A stretch of 12,013 nt of DNA, taken from Flavobacteriaceae bacterium UBA6231. GTDB taxonomy: Bacteria > Bacteroidota > Bacteroidia > Flavobacteriales > Flavobacteriaceae. Of the stretch, positions 1-8,447 are shown piece by piece (the stretch's first letter is position 1; each line of letters starts with the position of its first letter). A program made the translations under genes and the position numbers. Location of the stretch: NCBI GenBank assembly GCA_002441545.1, contig DJWL01000153.1, positions 1 through 12,013 on the forward strand. Reading direction: 5' to 3'. The notes under the pieces are model-generated. The model worked only from the letters and a program-made list of their open reading frames with translations. It was not told where the DNA came from and did not search any database.

Positions 1-119
1 TTTTGTGCATAGTCGTAAACAGCGCTTAATCCATCATAAATCTCACTGCTTTGAAACACATACCCGTACTCTTTTGCATGAGAGATTACCTTCTTAAATT
101 GATCGTCTTGATTTATCAT
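1..119 (-). CDS. glyS: Glycyl-tRNA synthetase, class II (N-terminal fragment)
   Basis: Only the first 39 codons and part of the next are in the window; the gene runs off the left edge. The visible protein starts MINQDDQFKKVISHAKEYGY and continues with FQSSEIYDGLSAVYDYAQ, which I recognise as the conserved N-terminus of homodimeric (eukaryote/archaea-like, class II) glycyl-tRNA synthetase found across Bacteroidota. The enzyme charges tRNA-Gly with glycine in the cytoplasm. The ATG at 117-119 is chosen because the family starts directly before the D/E-x-FKKVISHAKEYG segment and there is no upstream in-frame extension of similar character. It is divergent from the comF gene, with a 110-bp gap. 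The identification rests on a short segment, but that segment is very characteristic. Confidence 0.85.
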   Translation of the reverse strand, partial: MINQDDQFKKVISHAKEYGYVFQSSEIYDGLSAVYDYAQ

Positions 120-123
120 GGTG

Positions 124-131
124 CAAAAATA
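124..131 (-). promoter_or_regulatory. Possible -7 box (TATTTTTG) for glyS
   Basis: Read on the minus strand this is TATTTTTG, a match to the Bacteroidota -7 consensus TAnnTTTG. A TTTG lies 15 nt upstream, which is shorter than the usual spacing for the -33 box. The box is only 4 nt from the glyS ATG, so the transcript would be leaderless or nearly so, which makes the call tentative. Confidence 0.25.
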
Positions 132-229
132 AAAAAGCGATTTAAACAAATGGAATTGTTTGTTAAAAATTATGCGTCATTTTGATATATTTTTTAATTA
201 AGTTTACATAAGTACATATCTGTTTTTCA

Positions 230-907
230 ATGTTGAAGCCAATCATTAACTTATTCTTCCCAAAGGTTTGCTATACGTGTCATGAACTATTAAATGATAA
301 TGAACTTGATTTGTGCACAAATTGCAGAAATAATCTGCCAGTAACGAATTTTCATTTTAATAACAATGATACTGTTTTAAAAGTGTTTTATGGGCGCGCA
401 AAAATTGAAAATGGCACTGCTTTGTTGCGTTTTGAAAAAAAAGGAATGGTGCAAAAACTTATTCATGGATTAAAATATAAAGGACAAGAACCAATTGGTG
501 TTTTTTTAGGTGATTGGTTAGGTGGTGAATTAAAAACCATAAAGGCTTATGAAGATATTGATATAGTAATACCTGTACCTCTCCACAAAAAGAAACTTAA
601 AAAAAGAGGTTATAATCAAGTAGCCAAATTTGCCCAACACATCGCAGAGGCCTTAAATGTTTTATATGCTGATGATGTGCTTTTAAAAGTTACCAATACC
701 AATTCTCAAACGCTTAAAAATCGTTTGGCACGTTGGACAAATAATGATGAATTGTTTATGCTTCAAAATAAAAACAGCATTGCAAACAAACATATACTTT
801 TGGTTGATGATTTAATAACAACAGGAGCCACAATGGAAGCATGCATAACTGTTTTAAAACAGGCTGAAAATGTAAAAATAAGTGTAGCAGCTATGGCAAT
901 TGCATAA
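230..907 (+). CDS. comF: ComF family phosphoribosyltransferase-like protein
   Basis: This 225-residue protein has the standard ComF layout. An N-terminal zinc-ribbon-like segment has cysteines at 14, 17, 29 and 32 (C-YT-C ... C-TN-C). The conserved IPVPLHKKKLKKRGYNQ block lies at about 114-130. A PRPP-binding loop, LLVDDLITTGAT, lies at about 190-201 and has the two acidic residues and TTGAT of type I phosphoribosyltransferases. ComF proteins act in natural transformation, in the cytoplasm, on incoming single-stranded DNA in competent bacteria. In many non-competent Bacteroidota the protein is conserved without a proven role, so the function here is inferred from family. Length is normal and no residue of the loop is missing. 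It is the first gene of a plus-strand pair, 58 bp before the next gene. I saw no strong promoter box upstream. Confidence 0.9.
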   Translation: MLKPIINLFFPKVCYTCHELLNDNELDLCTNCRNNLPVTNFHFNNNDTVLKVFYGRAKIENGTALLRFEKKGMVQKLIHGLKYKGQEPIGVFLGDWLGGELKTIKAYEDIDIVIPVPLHKKKLKKRGYNQVAKFAQHIAEALNVLYADDVLLKVTNTNSQTLKNRLARWTNNDELFMLQNKNSIANKHILLVDDLITTGATMEACITVLKQAENVKISVAAMAIA

Positions 908-965
908 TGAGTTTTATCGTTATATCTGTAAAATTATGTAGGTTTGCTTAAATTTTGTTATTGTA

Positions 966-2570
966 ATGAATAAAACGCTTTCAAATTTTATTTTTATAGT
1001 CTTTATAGCTCTTTTTATTAATTGTGCTAATAGAGGAACTCCTCAAGGTGGTGAAAAAGACATAACTCCGCCTAAAATTTTAAAATCTGAACCTGAAAAT
1101 TATTCAATAAATTTTAGCGGAAAAACTATTAAGATATATTTTGATGAGTATATTAAAATTAAAGACATCCAAAAACAACTTATCATTTCTCCTCCAATGA
1201 AAACACAACCTGAAATTACTCCTTTAGGTGGTGCCAGTAAGTTTATAACTATCAAAATTTCAGACACCCTTCAACCAAATACTACCTATGCTTTTAATTT
1301 TGGAAACAGTATTTCAGACAATAATGAAAGTAATCCGTTTCCATATTATAGATATGTGTTTTCAACTGGTGATTATATTGATTCTTTAACTGTTAAGGGA
1401 CAAATTTTTGATGCCTTAAACAGAAAACCAGACACCTTTGTTTCTGTTGGATTATATGAAGTAGATTCAACCTTTAATGACTCTATTATCTATAAAGAAA
1501 ATCCAAAATACATAACCAATACATTAGATAGTGTTTCTACATTTTCAATTGAGAATATTAAGGCTGGAACTTATATGCTTTACGCTTTAAAAGATGTGAA
1601 CACAGATAATAAATTTCAGCAAAAAATTGATAAAATAGCCTTTCACAATCAATATATAACAGTTCCTACAAATACTTTTTATGATTTAAAATTGTTTAAA
1701 GAAGAAACAGATTTTAAGGCTCTTAGACCTCTGTTAATAGCAGGAGAAAAAATTGTATTTGGCTACGAAGGCGATTACAAAGACATGAAAATTGAATTAC
1801 TTTCTGAGGTTCCTGAAGATTTTAAATATAGTATTACTAAAGACATAAAAGCAGACTCACTTTACTACTGGTACTCTCCAAAACTTGAAGCAGATTCACT
1901 TCGTTTTAAAATCACAAATAATGGTTTTGAAAAGGACTATACTGTACAAATTCGAAATTTAAAACGTGATTCTTTAACTATAAAAGCTACACCTGTCGGG
2001 TTAATTGGTTATGAAGAAGATTTCAAAATCACTGCAAGTATTCCTTTTAAATCATTTGATGCTTCAAAAATGACCATTATGAGTAAAGATTCATTATTTG
2101 TTGACTTTACATCTTCTTTTGATACAATAAATAACAGTTATGCTTTTAATTTTAAAAAAGACGAAGAGAACGCATATAAAGTTCAGGTTTTACCTGAAGG
2201 ATTTACAGACTTGTTTGGTAAAAAAAATGATACTTTAAAATATAACTTAAAAACTAAAAAAGAATCTGATTTTGGTTATGCTCGCTTTACTTTAGTAAAT
2301 GCTAAATATCCCATTATTTTTCAGCTAACAAATGATAAAGGCGATGTAAAGTTTGAGCAATATTCTGAAAAACCTGAAGCCATAGATTTTTTAAATTTAA
2401 CACCTGCAAAGTATTTCATTAGAATTATTTGGGATGCTAATGGCAATAAAAAATTTGATACAGGCAATTACTTAAAAAAAATACAACCAGAGAAAGTCAG
2501 TTTCTTTAAAGAAGTAGAAATTAGAGCTGATTGGGGAACTACTGAGACTTTAGAATTTAAAGAAGATTGA
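966..2570 (+). CDS. Lipoprotein with N-terminal Big_5 (Ig-like) domain
   Basis: This is a 534-residue exported lipoprotein. The N-terminus is a type II signal peptide with a hydrophobic stretch at residues 8-18 and a lipobox ending in Cys20 (LFINC). Next comes the segment RGTPQGGEKDITPPK, typical of this Bacteroidota family. Residues of about 32-135 form a Big_5/SbsA-like Ig domain (TPPKILKSEPEN..., then KIYFDEYI, then LQPNTTYAFNFGNSI). The remainder is beta-rich, with no catalytic motif that I can see. A segment near the C-terminus, WDANGNKKFDTGNYL, resembles the end of a carboxypeptidase-regulatory-like or SdrD-type beta sandwich. It is probably anchored in the outer or inner membrane facing the periplasm. 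The exact role is unknown, so I assign only a structural class. The gene follows comF on the same strand and its end overlaps the end of the convergent nitrilase gene by 14 bp, so no terminator separates them. Confidence 0.85.
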   Translation: MNKTLSNFIFIVFIALFINCANRGTPQGGEKDITPPKILKSEPENYSINFSGKTIKIYFDEYIKIKDIQKQLIISPPMKTQPEITPLGGASKFITIKISDTLQPNTTYAFNFGNSISDNNESNPFPYYRYVFSTGDYIDSLTVKGQIFDALNRKPDTFVSVGLYEVDSTFNDSIIYKENPKYITNTLDSVSTFSIENIKAGTYMLYALKDVNTDNKFQQKIDKIAFHNQYITVPTNTFYDLKLFKEETDFKALRPLLIAGEKIVFGYEGDYKDMKIELLSEVPEDFKYSITKDIKADSLYYWYSPKLEADSLRFKITNNGFEKDYTVQIRNLKRDSLTIKATPVGLIGYEEDFKITASIPFKSFDASKMTIMSKDSLFVDFTSSFDTINNSYAFNFKKDEENAYKVQVLPEGFTDLFGKKNDTLKYNLKTKKESDFGYARFTLVNAKYPIIFQLTNDKGDVKFEQYSEKPEAIDFLNLTPAKYFIRIIWDANGNKKFDTGNYLKKIQPEKVSFFKEVEIRADWGTTETLEFKED

Positions 2571-3336
2571 AAGCATCTTTATCTTCCAAAAATTTGAGTT
2601 TATTTCTATAAAAATTGATGTGGTTTCGTTCTAAAGTAACCACTTCAATTTGTTCTTTATTTGGCTTAATATTACTTATAGCGTTCCCTAAAACATCGTA
2701 AGCAGCAGAATTACCTGAAAATTCATTTTGTATTTCATCAATTCCAATACGATTTACACCAATACAATAGCACATGTTTTCAATAGCGCGGGCTTTTAAC
2801 AAAGTATCCCACGCCAAAATTCTAGGTTTTGGCCAATTGGCAACATATACTAAAACATCATAATTTTCTGTGTTTCTAGCCCAAACAGGAAAACGCAAAT
2901 CGTAACAAATTTGTGGGCAAATTTTCCAACCTTTATAATCAATAATCAGTTTATTTGAACCTGCAGTATATACTTTGTCTTCACCTGCCAGAGTAAATGT
3001 ATGTCGCTTATCGTAATATTTAATTTCTCCAGAAGGCTCTACAAACAACAATCTGTTAAAAAACCTGTCATTTTCAGAAATAACAAGGCTTCCTACAATA
3101 GCGGCATTAGCATTAAATGCTCTCTTTTTCATCCATTCAACCGTTTTTCCTTCCATAGACTCGGCCACATCATTAGCATTCATGGTAAACCCTGTTGAAA
3201 ACATTTCAGGCAATATAATTATATCTATTTCCTGCGACAGACTTTCTATTTTTTCTTTTAAATGCTTTCTGTTTTTCTTTTGATTTTCCCAAACTAAATC
3301 AGTTTGAATAAGCGCAATTTTGAGATGATCTTGCAT
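2557..3336 (-). CDS. Nitrilase-superfamily omega-amidase, YafV type
   Basis: This 259-residue cytoplasmic carbon-nitrogen hydrolase carries the full catalytic triad of the nitrilase superfamily: Glu44 (ILPEMFSTGF), Lys110 (YYDKRHTF) and Cys144 (PQICYDLRFP). The wording around each residue and the overall length match the YafV / Nit2-like omega-amidases, which deamidate 2-oxoglutaramate and 2-oxosuccinamate. The FTLAGEDKVYTAG segment after the lysine is also typical of this subgroup. The gene starts 2 nt after the stop of the aminotransferase, so the two are almost certainly cotranscribed. This fits a transaminase making the alpha-keto amide and an amidase pulling the reaction forward. Its 3' end overlaps the convergent lipoprotein gene by 14 bp. 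Family assignment is firm; the substrate is inferred from motif and neighbour. Confidence 0.9.
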   Translation of the reverse strand: MQDHLKIALIQTDLVWENQKKNRKHLKEKIESLSQEIDIIILPEMFSTGFTMNANDVAESMEGKTVEWMKKRAFNANAAIVGSLVISENDRFFNRLLFVEPSGEIKYYDKRHTFTLAGEDKVYTAGSNKLIIDYKGWKICPQICYDLRFPVWARNTENYDVLVYVANWPKPRILAWDTLLKARAIENMCYCIGVNRIGIDEIQNEFSGNSAAYDVLGNAISNIKPNKEQIEVVTLERNHINFYRNKLKFLEDKDAFNLL

Positions 3337-3338
3337 AA

Positions 3339-4481
3339 TTAAATTGAGTTTAAAATATCAGCTGCTTTTTTTAAGGTATCTGATGTTTTTGCAAAACAAA
3401 AACGCAGTATTTTATTGTCTAAATTATTTACATTAAATACTGATAAAGGTATGGATGCAATTCCATATTCTATTGCTAATCGCTTAGCAAATTCTACATC
3501 AGATTCCTGTGTAATTTCAGAATAATCTAACACTTGAAAATAGGTCCCTTTTGAAGGCACAAACTTAAATCTTGAAGTACTTATCAAACTTAAAAACAAA
3601 TCTCTTTTTTCTTGATAAAATTGTGATAATCCAAGATAATTATTTGGTTCTTTAAGATAATTAGCTAAGGCTATTTGCATGGGATGATTTACGCAATACA
3701 CATTAAATTGGTGCACCTTTCTAAACTCATGCATAAGCTCTTTTGGCGCACAGCAATATCCTATTTTCCAACCTGTATTATGAAATGTTTTTCCAAAGGA
3801 AGCTACCACAAAACTTCTTGATTTTAAATCAGAATACAAACAAATACTTTGGTGTTTTTCATCATCAAAAATAATGTGTTCATAAACCTCATCGCTTAAA
3901 ATCAAAATATCTGTGCTTTTAGTTAATTCCTGTAACTGCAACATATCATGTTTAGAAAAAATACGTCCACTTGGATTATGTGGAGTATTAATAATGATCA
4001 TCTTGGTTTTTGTATTAATTTTTTGCTTTACAAGATTCCAGTCAATTTTATATTTTGGATATTCAAGTTGAATTGGTATGACCTTTCCTCCGTTTAATTC
4101 AATAAATGGTTCGTAGCAATCGTAAGCAGGTTTAAAAATTATTACTTCATCATTACTATTTATAAAAGCAGATATAATGCACGAAATAGCCTGAGTTGCA
4201 CCAGAGGTAATGGTTATTTCTGTTTCTGGATGATACGTTGAACCATAAAGCAATTCATATTTCTCTGCAATGCGCTCACGCAATTCTAAAACTCCAGCCA
4301 TTGGAGCATACTGATTGTATCCAGATTTCATGGCTAAGGTAACCAAATCAATCAATTTTGGATCACTTTCAAAATCAGGAAAACCTTGAGATAAATTAAT
4401 GGCATTGTACTCTTTAGCCAAAGCACTCATTACTGAAAATATGGTGGTCTCTAAATTGGGAAGTTTAGAAATAAGTTCCAT
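3339..4481 (-). CDS. PLP-dependent aminotransferase (methionine / glutamine / kynurenine type)
   Basis: This is a complete 380-residue fold-type I, class I/II aminotransferase. Visible landmarks are the N-terminal INLSQGFPDFESD (about 28-40), the substrate loop YNQYAPMAG (55-63), the NTPHNPSG block with Asn169, Asp197 and Tyr200 in SDEVYEH, the PLP Schiff-base Lys231 in SFGKTFHNTGWKIGY, and Arg360 (ILRFCF), which binds the substrate carboxylate. The wording is that of the YbdL / kynurenine aminotransferase (glutamine transaminase K) group, which prefers methionine, glutamine and aromatic amino acids. It heads a two-gene unit with the downstream omega-amidase. The start ATG at 4479-4481 gives MELISKLPNLETTIFSVMS, the normal family N-terminus. 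Exact amino donor cannot be decided from sequence alone. Confidence 0.9.
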   Translation of the reverse strand: MELISKLPNLETTIFSVMSALAKEYNAINLSQGFPDFESDPKLIDLVTLAMKSGYNQYAPMAGVLELRERIAEKYELLYGSTYHPETEITITSGATQAISCIISAFINSNDEVIIFKPAYDCYEPFIELNGGKVIPIQLEYPKYKIDWNLVKQKINTKTKMIIINTPHNPSGRIFSKHDMLQLQELTKSTDILILSDEVYEHIIFDDEKHQSICLYSDLKSRSFVVASFGKTFHNTGWKIGYCCAPKELMHEFRKVHQFNVYCVNHPMQIALANYLKEPNNYLGLSQFYQEKRDLFLSLISTSRFKFVPSKGTYFQVLDYSEITQESDVEFAKRLAIEYGIASIPLSVFNVNNLDNKILRFCFAKTSDTLKKAADILNSI

Positions 4482-4530
4482 TTAATTATCAAAATATATA
4501 GTAAATTTACAATAATAATTAGTCGTATTT

Positions 4531-4538
4531 TATTTTTG
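4531..4538 (+). promoter_or_regulatory. Probable -7 box (TATTTTTG) for the S46 peptidase gene
   Basis: TATTTTTG matches the Bacteroidota -7 consensus TAnnTTTG exactly and lies 22 nt before the ATG, leaving room for a short leader. The expected -33 position (about 4506-4510) has TTTAC rather than TTTG, a weak match. The 79-bp gap between divergent genes must also hold the promoter of the aminotransferase gene; on that strand I see only TATATTTTG (an off-by-one match) close to its ATG. Confidence 0.4.
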
Positions 4539-4560
4539 CGTCTATTCAATTTTAAACTTT

Positions 4561-6648
4561 ATGAAATATTTTAAAATTCTACTGCTTTTTATAACAATCA
4601 ATCTCTCTGCACAACAAGGAGGTATGTGGATTCCTTCTCTTTTAAATGGCATGAATGAAGATGAAATGACCAGTCTTGGCAGCAAATTAACAGCTAAAGA
4701 TATTTACGATGTTAATAATTCAAGTTTAAAAGATGCTATTGGTCATTTTAATGGTGGTTGCACAAGTGAAGTGATTTCACCACAAGGATTAATATTGACA
4801 AATCATCATTGTGGATTTAGCTCGATACAATCACATTCATCTCTTGAAAATGATTATTTAAAAAATGGCTTTTGGGCAATGAATCTTGATGAAGAACTCC
4901 CTAATGATGGTTTATACGTTGAGTTTATAGCAAGCATTCATGATGTTACAAAAGAAGTATTAGCTAATGTTACTGATGATATGACTGAAAAAGACAAACA
5001 GTCTGTTATAACCAAAACCAGTAACGGTATCATGAAAAACTGGAATAGAGAACCTTGGCAAGATGTAAAAATTAAATCATTTTATAAAGGCAATCAATAC
5101 TTCCTGTTTGTTTTTGAGCGCTTTGAAGATATCCGTTTAGTTGGTGCACCTCCAACAAGTATAGGTAAATTTGGTAGTGATACAGATAACTGGGTTTTTC
5201 CAAGACATACAGGCGATTTTTCAATATTTAGAATTTATGCCGATGCCAATAATCATCCAACTAAATACAGCAAAGACAATAAACCATATAAACCAAAACA
5301 CTTCTTACCAATTTCTTTAGATGGTATTGAAGAAGGTGACTTTTCTATGGTTTTTGGATTTCCAGGAACGACCAATGAGTATTTACCTGCTGTTGCAATT
5401 AAACATATTACTGAAAATTATAATCCAACAAATATTACTATTCGCGAAGCAGCTCTTAAAGTGATTGATGCAGAAATGAAAAAAAGTGATGCTGTAAGAA
5501 TTAAATATGCCTCTAAACAAGCACGAATTGCCAATGCTTGGAAAAAATGGAAAGGTGAAAATTTAGGAATTGAGAAAAGTAATGCTGTTGAAAAGCGTCG
5601 TGCTTTTGAAGAAACATTTACAAAAGCATTAAAAGAAAAAGGTCTGACTGATAAATACGGGTCTATTTTAACAGAATTTGATAGTCTCTACAAAGATTTT
5701 GCTCCTATAGATATCAAACGACGTAATTTCATTGAGGTTTTTATAACCACCAATGAATTGATGCAAATGACCTATAGAGCTTATCAGTTTGAGCAAGCTA
5801 TAACAGCAGATCCTGCAAATTTAGAAAGAGCCAAAGTTGGTATAACAAATACTTTAAAAGCAATTCATAAAGATTTTGACATAAATGTTGATAAAGGTGT
5901 TTTTATTAACGTAATGCCTTTATACGGCAAACATCCAGATCCTTCTATTTACAACAATACTGCTTTTACCAATTTAGACAATGCTTTAAAAATATTTGAA
6001 GGTGATGCTAAAGATATCATCAAAAAATTGAATAAAGATGCTGCTTATCAGTATGCAAAACCAATGATTGATGAGTTTAATAATACATTAAATATTGAGT
6101 ATCAACAAAAAAATGAAACTATTTCAGCTTTACAAACCAAATACATGACAGCACTAATGGAAGCGTTGCCTAATGCTCGCTATTTTCCAGATGCCAACAG
6201 TACACTTAGAGTTACTTATGGACAAGTACGCGGATATTCTCCAAGAGACGCTGTATATTACAATGCCGTAAGTTATCTAGATGGTGTTATTGAAAAATAT
6301 ATTCCAGGAGATTATGAATTTGATGTTCCGCAAAAATTACGTGAATTATATGCTGCAAAAGATTATGGGCAATATGCAGACAAAAATGGAAAAGTCCCTG
6401 TATGCTTTTTAGGAACCAACCATACAACTGGCGGTAATTCTGGAAGTCCTGCAATGGATGCTTATGGAAATCTTGTTGGTTTAAATTTTGATCGCGTTTG
6501 GGAAGGTACCATGAGCGATATGTATTACGCCCCAGAAATTTGTAGAAATATTATGGTCGATTTACGTTATGTGCTCTTTATAATTGATAAATATGCTGGA
6601 GCAACTCATTTAATTAATGAAATGACATTAGTTCATCCTAAAAAATAA
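4561..6648 (+). CDS. S46 family dipeptidyl-peptidase, DPP11-like (Asp/Glu-specific)
   Basis: This is a 695-residue exported serine exopeptidase that removes dipeptides from the N-terminus of peptides in the periplasm and feeds peptide-based nutrition. A Sec signal peptide occupies residues 1-17 with a likely cut after LSA. The chymotrypsin-like triad is visible as His82/83 in LTNHHCGF, an Asp probably at 219 in HTGDFSIFR, and Ser627 in GGNSGSP. The helical cap between about 280 and 560 is the S46-specific insert that blocks the cleft. Arg645 (NFDRVWEG) sits 18 residues after the catalytic Ser. In Porphyromonas enzymes the residue at the same spacing is Arg673 in DPP11 (acidic P1) and Gly in DPP7 (hydrophobic P1), so I call it DPP11-like. 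The gene is monocistronic, convergent with the MutS-like gene, with 2 bp between their stops. Confidence 0.92.
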   Translation: MKYFKILLLFITINLSAQQGGMWIPSLLNGMNEDEMTSLGSKLTAKDIYDVNNSSLKDAIGHFNGGCTSEVISPQGLILTNHHCGFSSIQSHSSLENDYLKNGFWAMNLDEELPNDGLYVEFIASIHDVTKEVLANVTDDMTEKDKQSVITKTSNGIMKNWNREPWQDVKIKSFYKGNQYFLFVFERFEDIRLVGAPPTSIGKFGSDTDNWVFPRHTGDFSIFRIYADANNHPTKYSKDNKPYKPKHFLPISLDGIEEGDFSMVFGFPGTTNEYLPAVAIKHITENYNPTNITIREAALKVIDAEMKKSDAVRIKYASKQARIANAWKKWKGENLGIEKSNAVEKRRAFEETFTKALKEKGLTDKYGSILTEFDSLYKDFAPIDIKRRNFIEVFITTNELMQMTYRAYQFEQAITADPANLERAKVGITNTLKAIHKDFDINVDKGVFINVMPLYGKHPDPSIYNNTAFTNLDNALKIFEGDAKDIIKKLNKDAAYQYAKPMIDEFNNTLNIEYQQKNETISALQTKYMTALMEALPNARYFPDANSTLRVTYGQVRGYSPRDAVYYNAVSYLDGVIEKYIPGDYEFDVPQKLRELYAAKDYGQYADKNGKVPVCFLGTNHTTGGNSGSPAMDAYGNLVGLNFDRVWEGTMSDMYYAPEICRNIMVDLRYVLFIIDKYAGATHLINEMTLVHPKK

Positions 6649-6650
6649 AA

Positions 6651-8420
6651 CTAAACAATATCCATCTTTTTAAGAAGGAATGATGCATTCATGTTTTTGC
6701 ACACTCCTTCTTTTAATTTATAGTCAAAATGAAGTTCATCGCTAATAATTTCAGCATCAAAATAATAGTTTTTAACTTCTTTTAATTCTTGTTCAATATC
6801 ACATAAACTTAAATCATGGGTTGCTATAATTCCGGTTGCATTTAAAGCTACCAGTTTTTCTACGAATTTTCTAGACCCAATAGCTTTATCGGTACTATTT
6901 GTTCCTTTTAAAATTTCATCTAAAACAATAAAATAAGGAGCTTCTTTAATAGCATCAACAATATATTTTAAGCGTTTTAATTCTGAAAAGAAATAGGAGC
7001 TTTCATCAGCTAAAGAGTCGTTGGTGCGCATACTCGTTATTAGCTTAATTGGGCTATATTGACTTGTTTTGGCACAAACAGGCAACCCAACATTTGCCAT
7101 AACAATATGCAATGAAACGGTTCTTAAAAAGGTGCTTTTTCCAGCCATGTTAGCACCAGTTACAATAAAAAATTGTTCATTACCTATCAATAAATCACTA
7201 TCAACACGCTTTGTTTTATTCAATAATGGATGTCCTAATTGTGTTGCTTTTATAACATGTTTGTCGTTTGAAATTTCAGGAAACACAGAATCGAGATGAT
7301 TAAAAGCAAAATTTCCAAAAGAGTTATAGGCATCAAAATATGATACTACTTCAAACCAGTCTTCAACTTTATCAGCATATTTTAAAATCCATTTCTCAAC
7401 GTGGTAACTGTTTTTTAAATCTAAAAGAAATAATCCGTTGCCAAAGATGGCTGAAATCAAGTTATTCCTGTTATCAAGAGCATCTAAAGCCTTTGAAAAT
7501 TCTTTAAAGATTGCAGAAGCTTTTCTATCCTCAGATTTAATTTGATGTTGCTTTTGAAGCAATAATTCTGAAGTAAAAATTTCGGTCTCAATTTGCTTTA
7601 AAAGGGATGCATACTGCCTAAAGGTGTCTTTAACTTTATCTGAATTTGAAGCTAAGCTATTTACTTTTTTAAGATACATTCCTGTAATGGCTAATCCTAC
7701 AAGTAGCCAATAACCAATTAATGATTTATCAATAATATTAAAAATTGTCAATCCTAATATTACAAACGAAATAAGTCCAAAAGTGTTTGGCAACCAGCTC
7801 ATTGTTTTTGATAAAAAAGGCTTATGCTCTTTCAACCATTTTATAATATTTTGTGTTGGTGTTTCTACAGAAACCAAACTTGATGTAGCCGAATAATATT
7901 GACGCCATTTAGCTTTTTCAGACAATTCTTTTATAGCTTCTTGACGCAACTGAATAGCGTTTATGTTATTGGCTTTTAATTCGTCAGCTAACTTTTGAGC
8001 ACCTTCATTTATGGTTGTTCTGTTGATGTATTGAAAAAAAGAACCTCTACCAAATAAATCGATATCTAAACTGTAAAAATGATTAGGTTCTTGAAATTGA
8101 AGTCCTTCATTTCTGTGGTGAAAATTTCCTGAAATGATATTAATTTCTTCTTCATTAATATTTATAAGTGCTTTATTTAAATCTCGTTCCGTTTTTCTAC
8201 TTGTATATTTTGACAATAAATAAACAAAAAAAATGATGCCAATAACTCCAATAGAAACGGCCAATTGCCAATAGTTAAATGCCTTGTAAATACCAAAAAC
8301 AGTAACTAAAAACACCAATACTCTAAGCATACTCAAAATCGTAATCTGCTTGTTCAGCTTTACATCTTCTTTTTGATATCCTTTTAAATTATTTTGATAA
8401 AATTCCAGAGGGTGATTCAT
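6651..8420 (-). CDS. Membrane-anchored MutS-like ATPase (MutS family, not mismatch repair MutS)
   Basis: I choose the ATG at 8418-8420 (589 residues, MNHPLEFYQNN). A TTG at 8445-8447 would add nine codons but lies in the U-tract of the upstream gene's terminator. The C-terminal half is a MutS-type ABC ATPase: Walker A GANMAGKST (422-430), a signature-like SLADESSYFFSEL (469-481), Walker B FIVLDE (497-502), then LKGTNSTDK and the H-loop ATHD (533-536). The N-terminal half lacks the mismatch-binding domain and its Phe-x-Glu motif. It instead shows two predicted membrane hairpins, about 29-70 and 214-250. Such proteins are common in Bacteroidota and are often misnamed DNA mismatch repair MutS; the true role is unknown. 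It is the last gene of the minus-strand series and the S46 gene converges on it with a 2-bp gap. Confidence 0.88.
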   Translation of the reverse strand: MNHPLEFYQNNLKGYQKEDVKLNKQITILSMLRVLVFLVTVFGIYKAFNYWQLAVSIGVIGIIFFVYLLSKYTSRKTERDLNKALININEEEINIISGNFHHRNEGLQFQEPNHFYSLDIDLFGRGSFFQYINRTTINEGAQKLADELKANNINAIQLRQEAIKELSEKAKWRQYYSATSSLVSVETPTQNIIKWLKEHKPFLSKTMSWLPNTFGLISFVILGLTIFNIIDKSLIGYWLLVGLAITGMYLKKVNSLASNSDKVKDTFRQYASLLKQIETEIFTSELLLQKQHQIKSEDRKASAIFKEFSKALDALDNRNNLISAIFGNGLFLLDLKNSYHVEKWILKYADKVEDWFEVVSYFDAYNSFGNFAFNHLDSVFPEISNDKHVIKATQLGHPLLNKTKRVDSDLLIGNEQFFIVTGANMAGKSTFLRTVSLHIVMANVGLPVCAKTSQYSPIKLITSMRTNDSLADESSYFFSELKRLKYIVDAIKEAPYFIVLDEILKGTNSTDKAIGSRKFVEKLVALNATGIIATHDLSLCDIEQELKEVKNYYFDAEIISDELHFDYKLKEGVCKNMNASFLLKKMDIV

Positions 8421-8447
8421 TGTTTTTGTTTGATTATAAATAAACAA

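Noticed and set aside
120..229. Promoter for comF
   Set aside because: TTTG at 181-184 is followed after about 19 nt by TTACATAAG, which does not match TAnnTTTG well enough to annotate.
3001..3198. Plus-strand open frame of 65 codons
   Set aside because: It is antisense to the conserved omega-amidase and codes for nothing recognisable.
7069..7299. Plus-strand open frame of 76 codons
   Set aside because: It is antisense to the Walker A region of the MutS-like gene; a frame shadow.
8445..8447. TTG start for the MutS-like gene
   Set aside because: It lies in the U-tract next to the terminator hairpin and adds residues (MFIYNQTKT) with no family likeness; the ATG at 8418-8420 is better.
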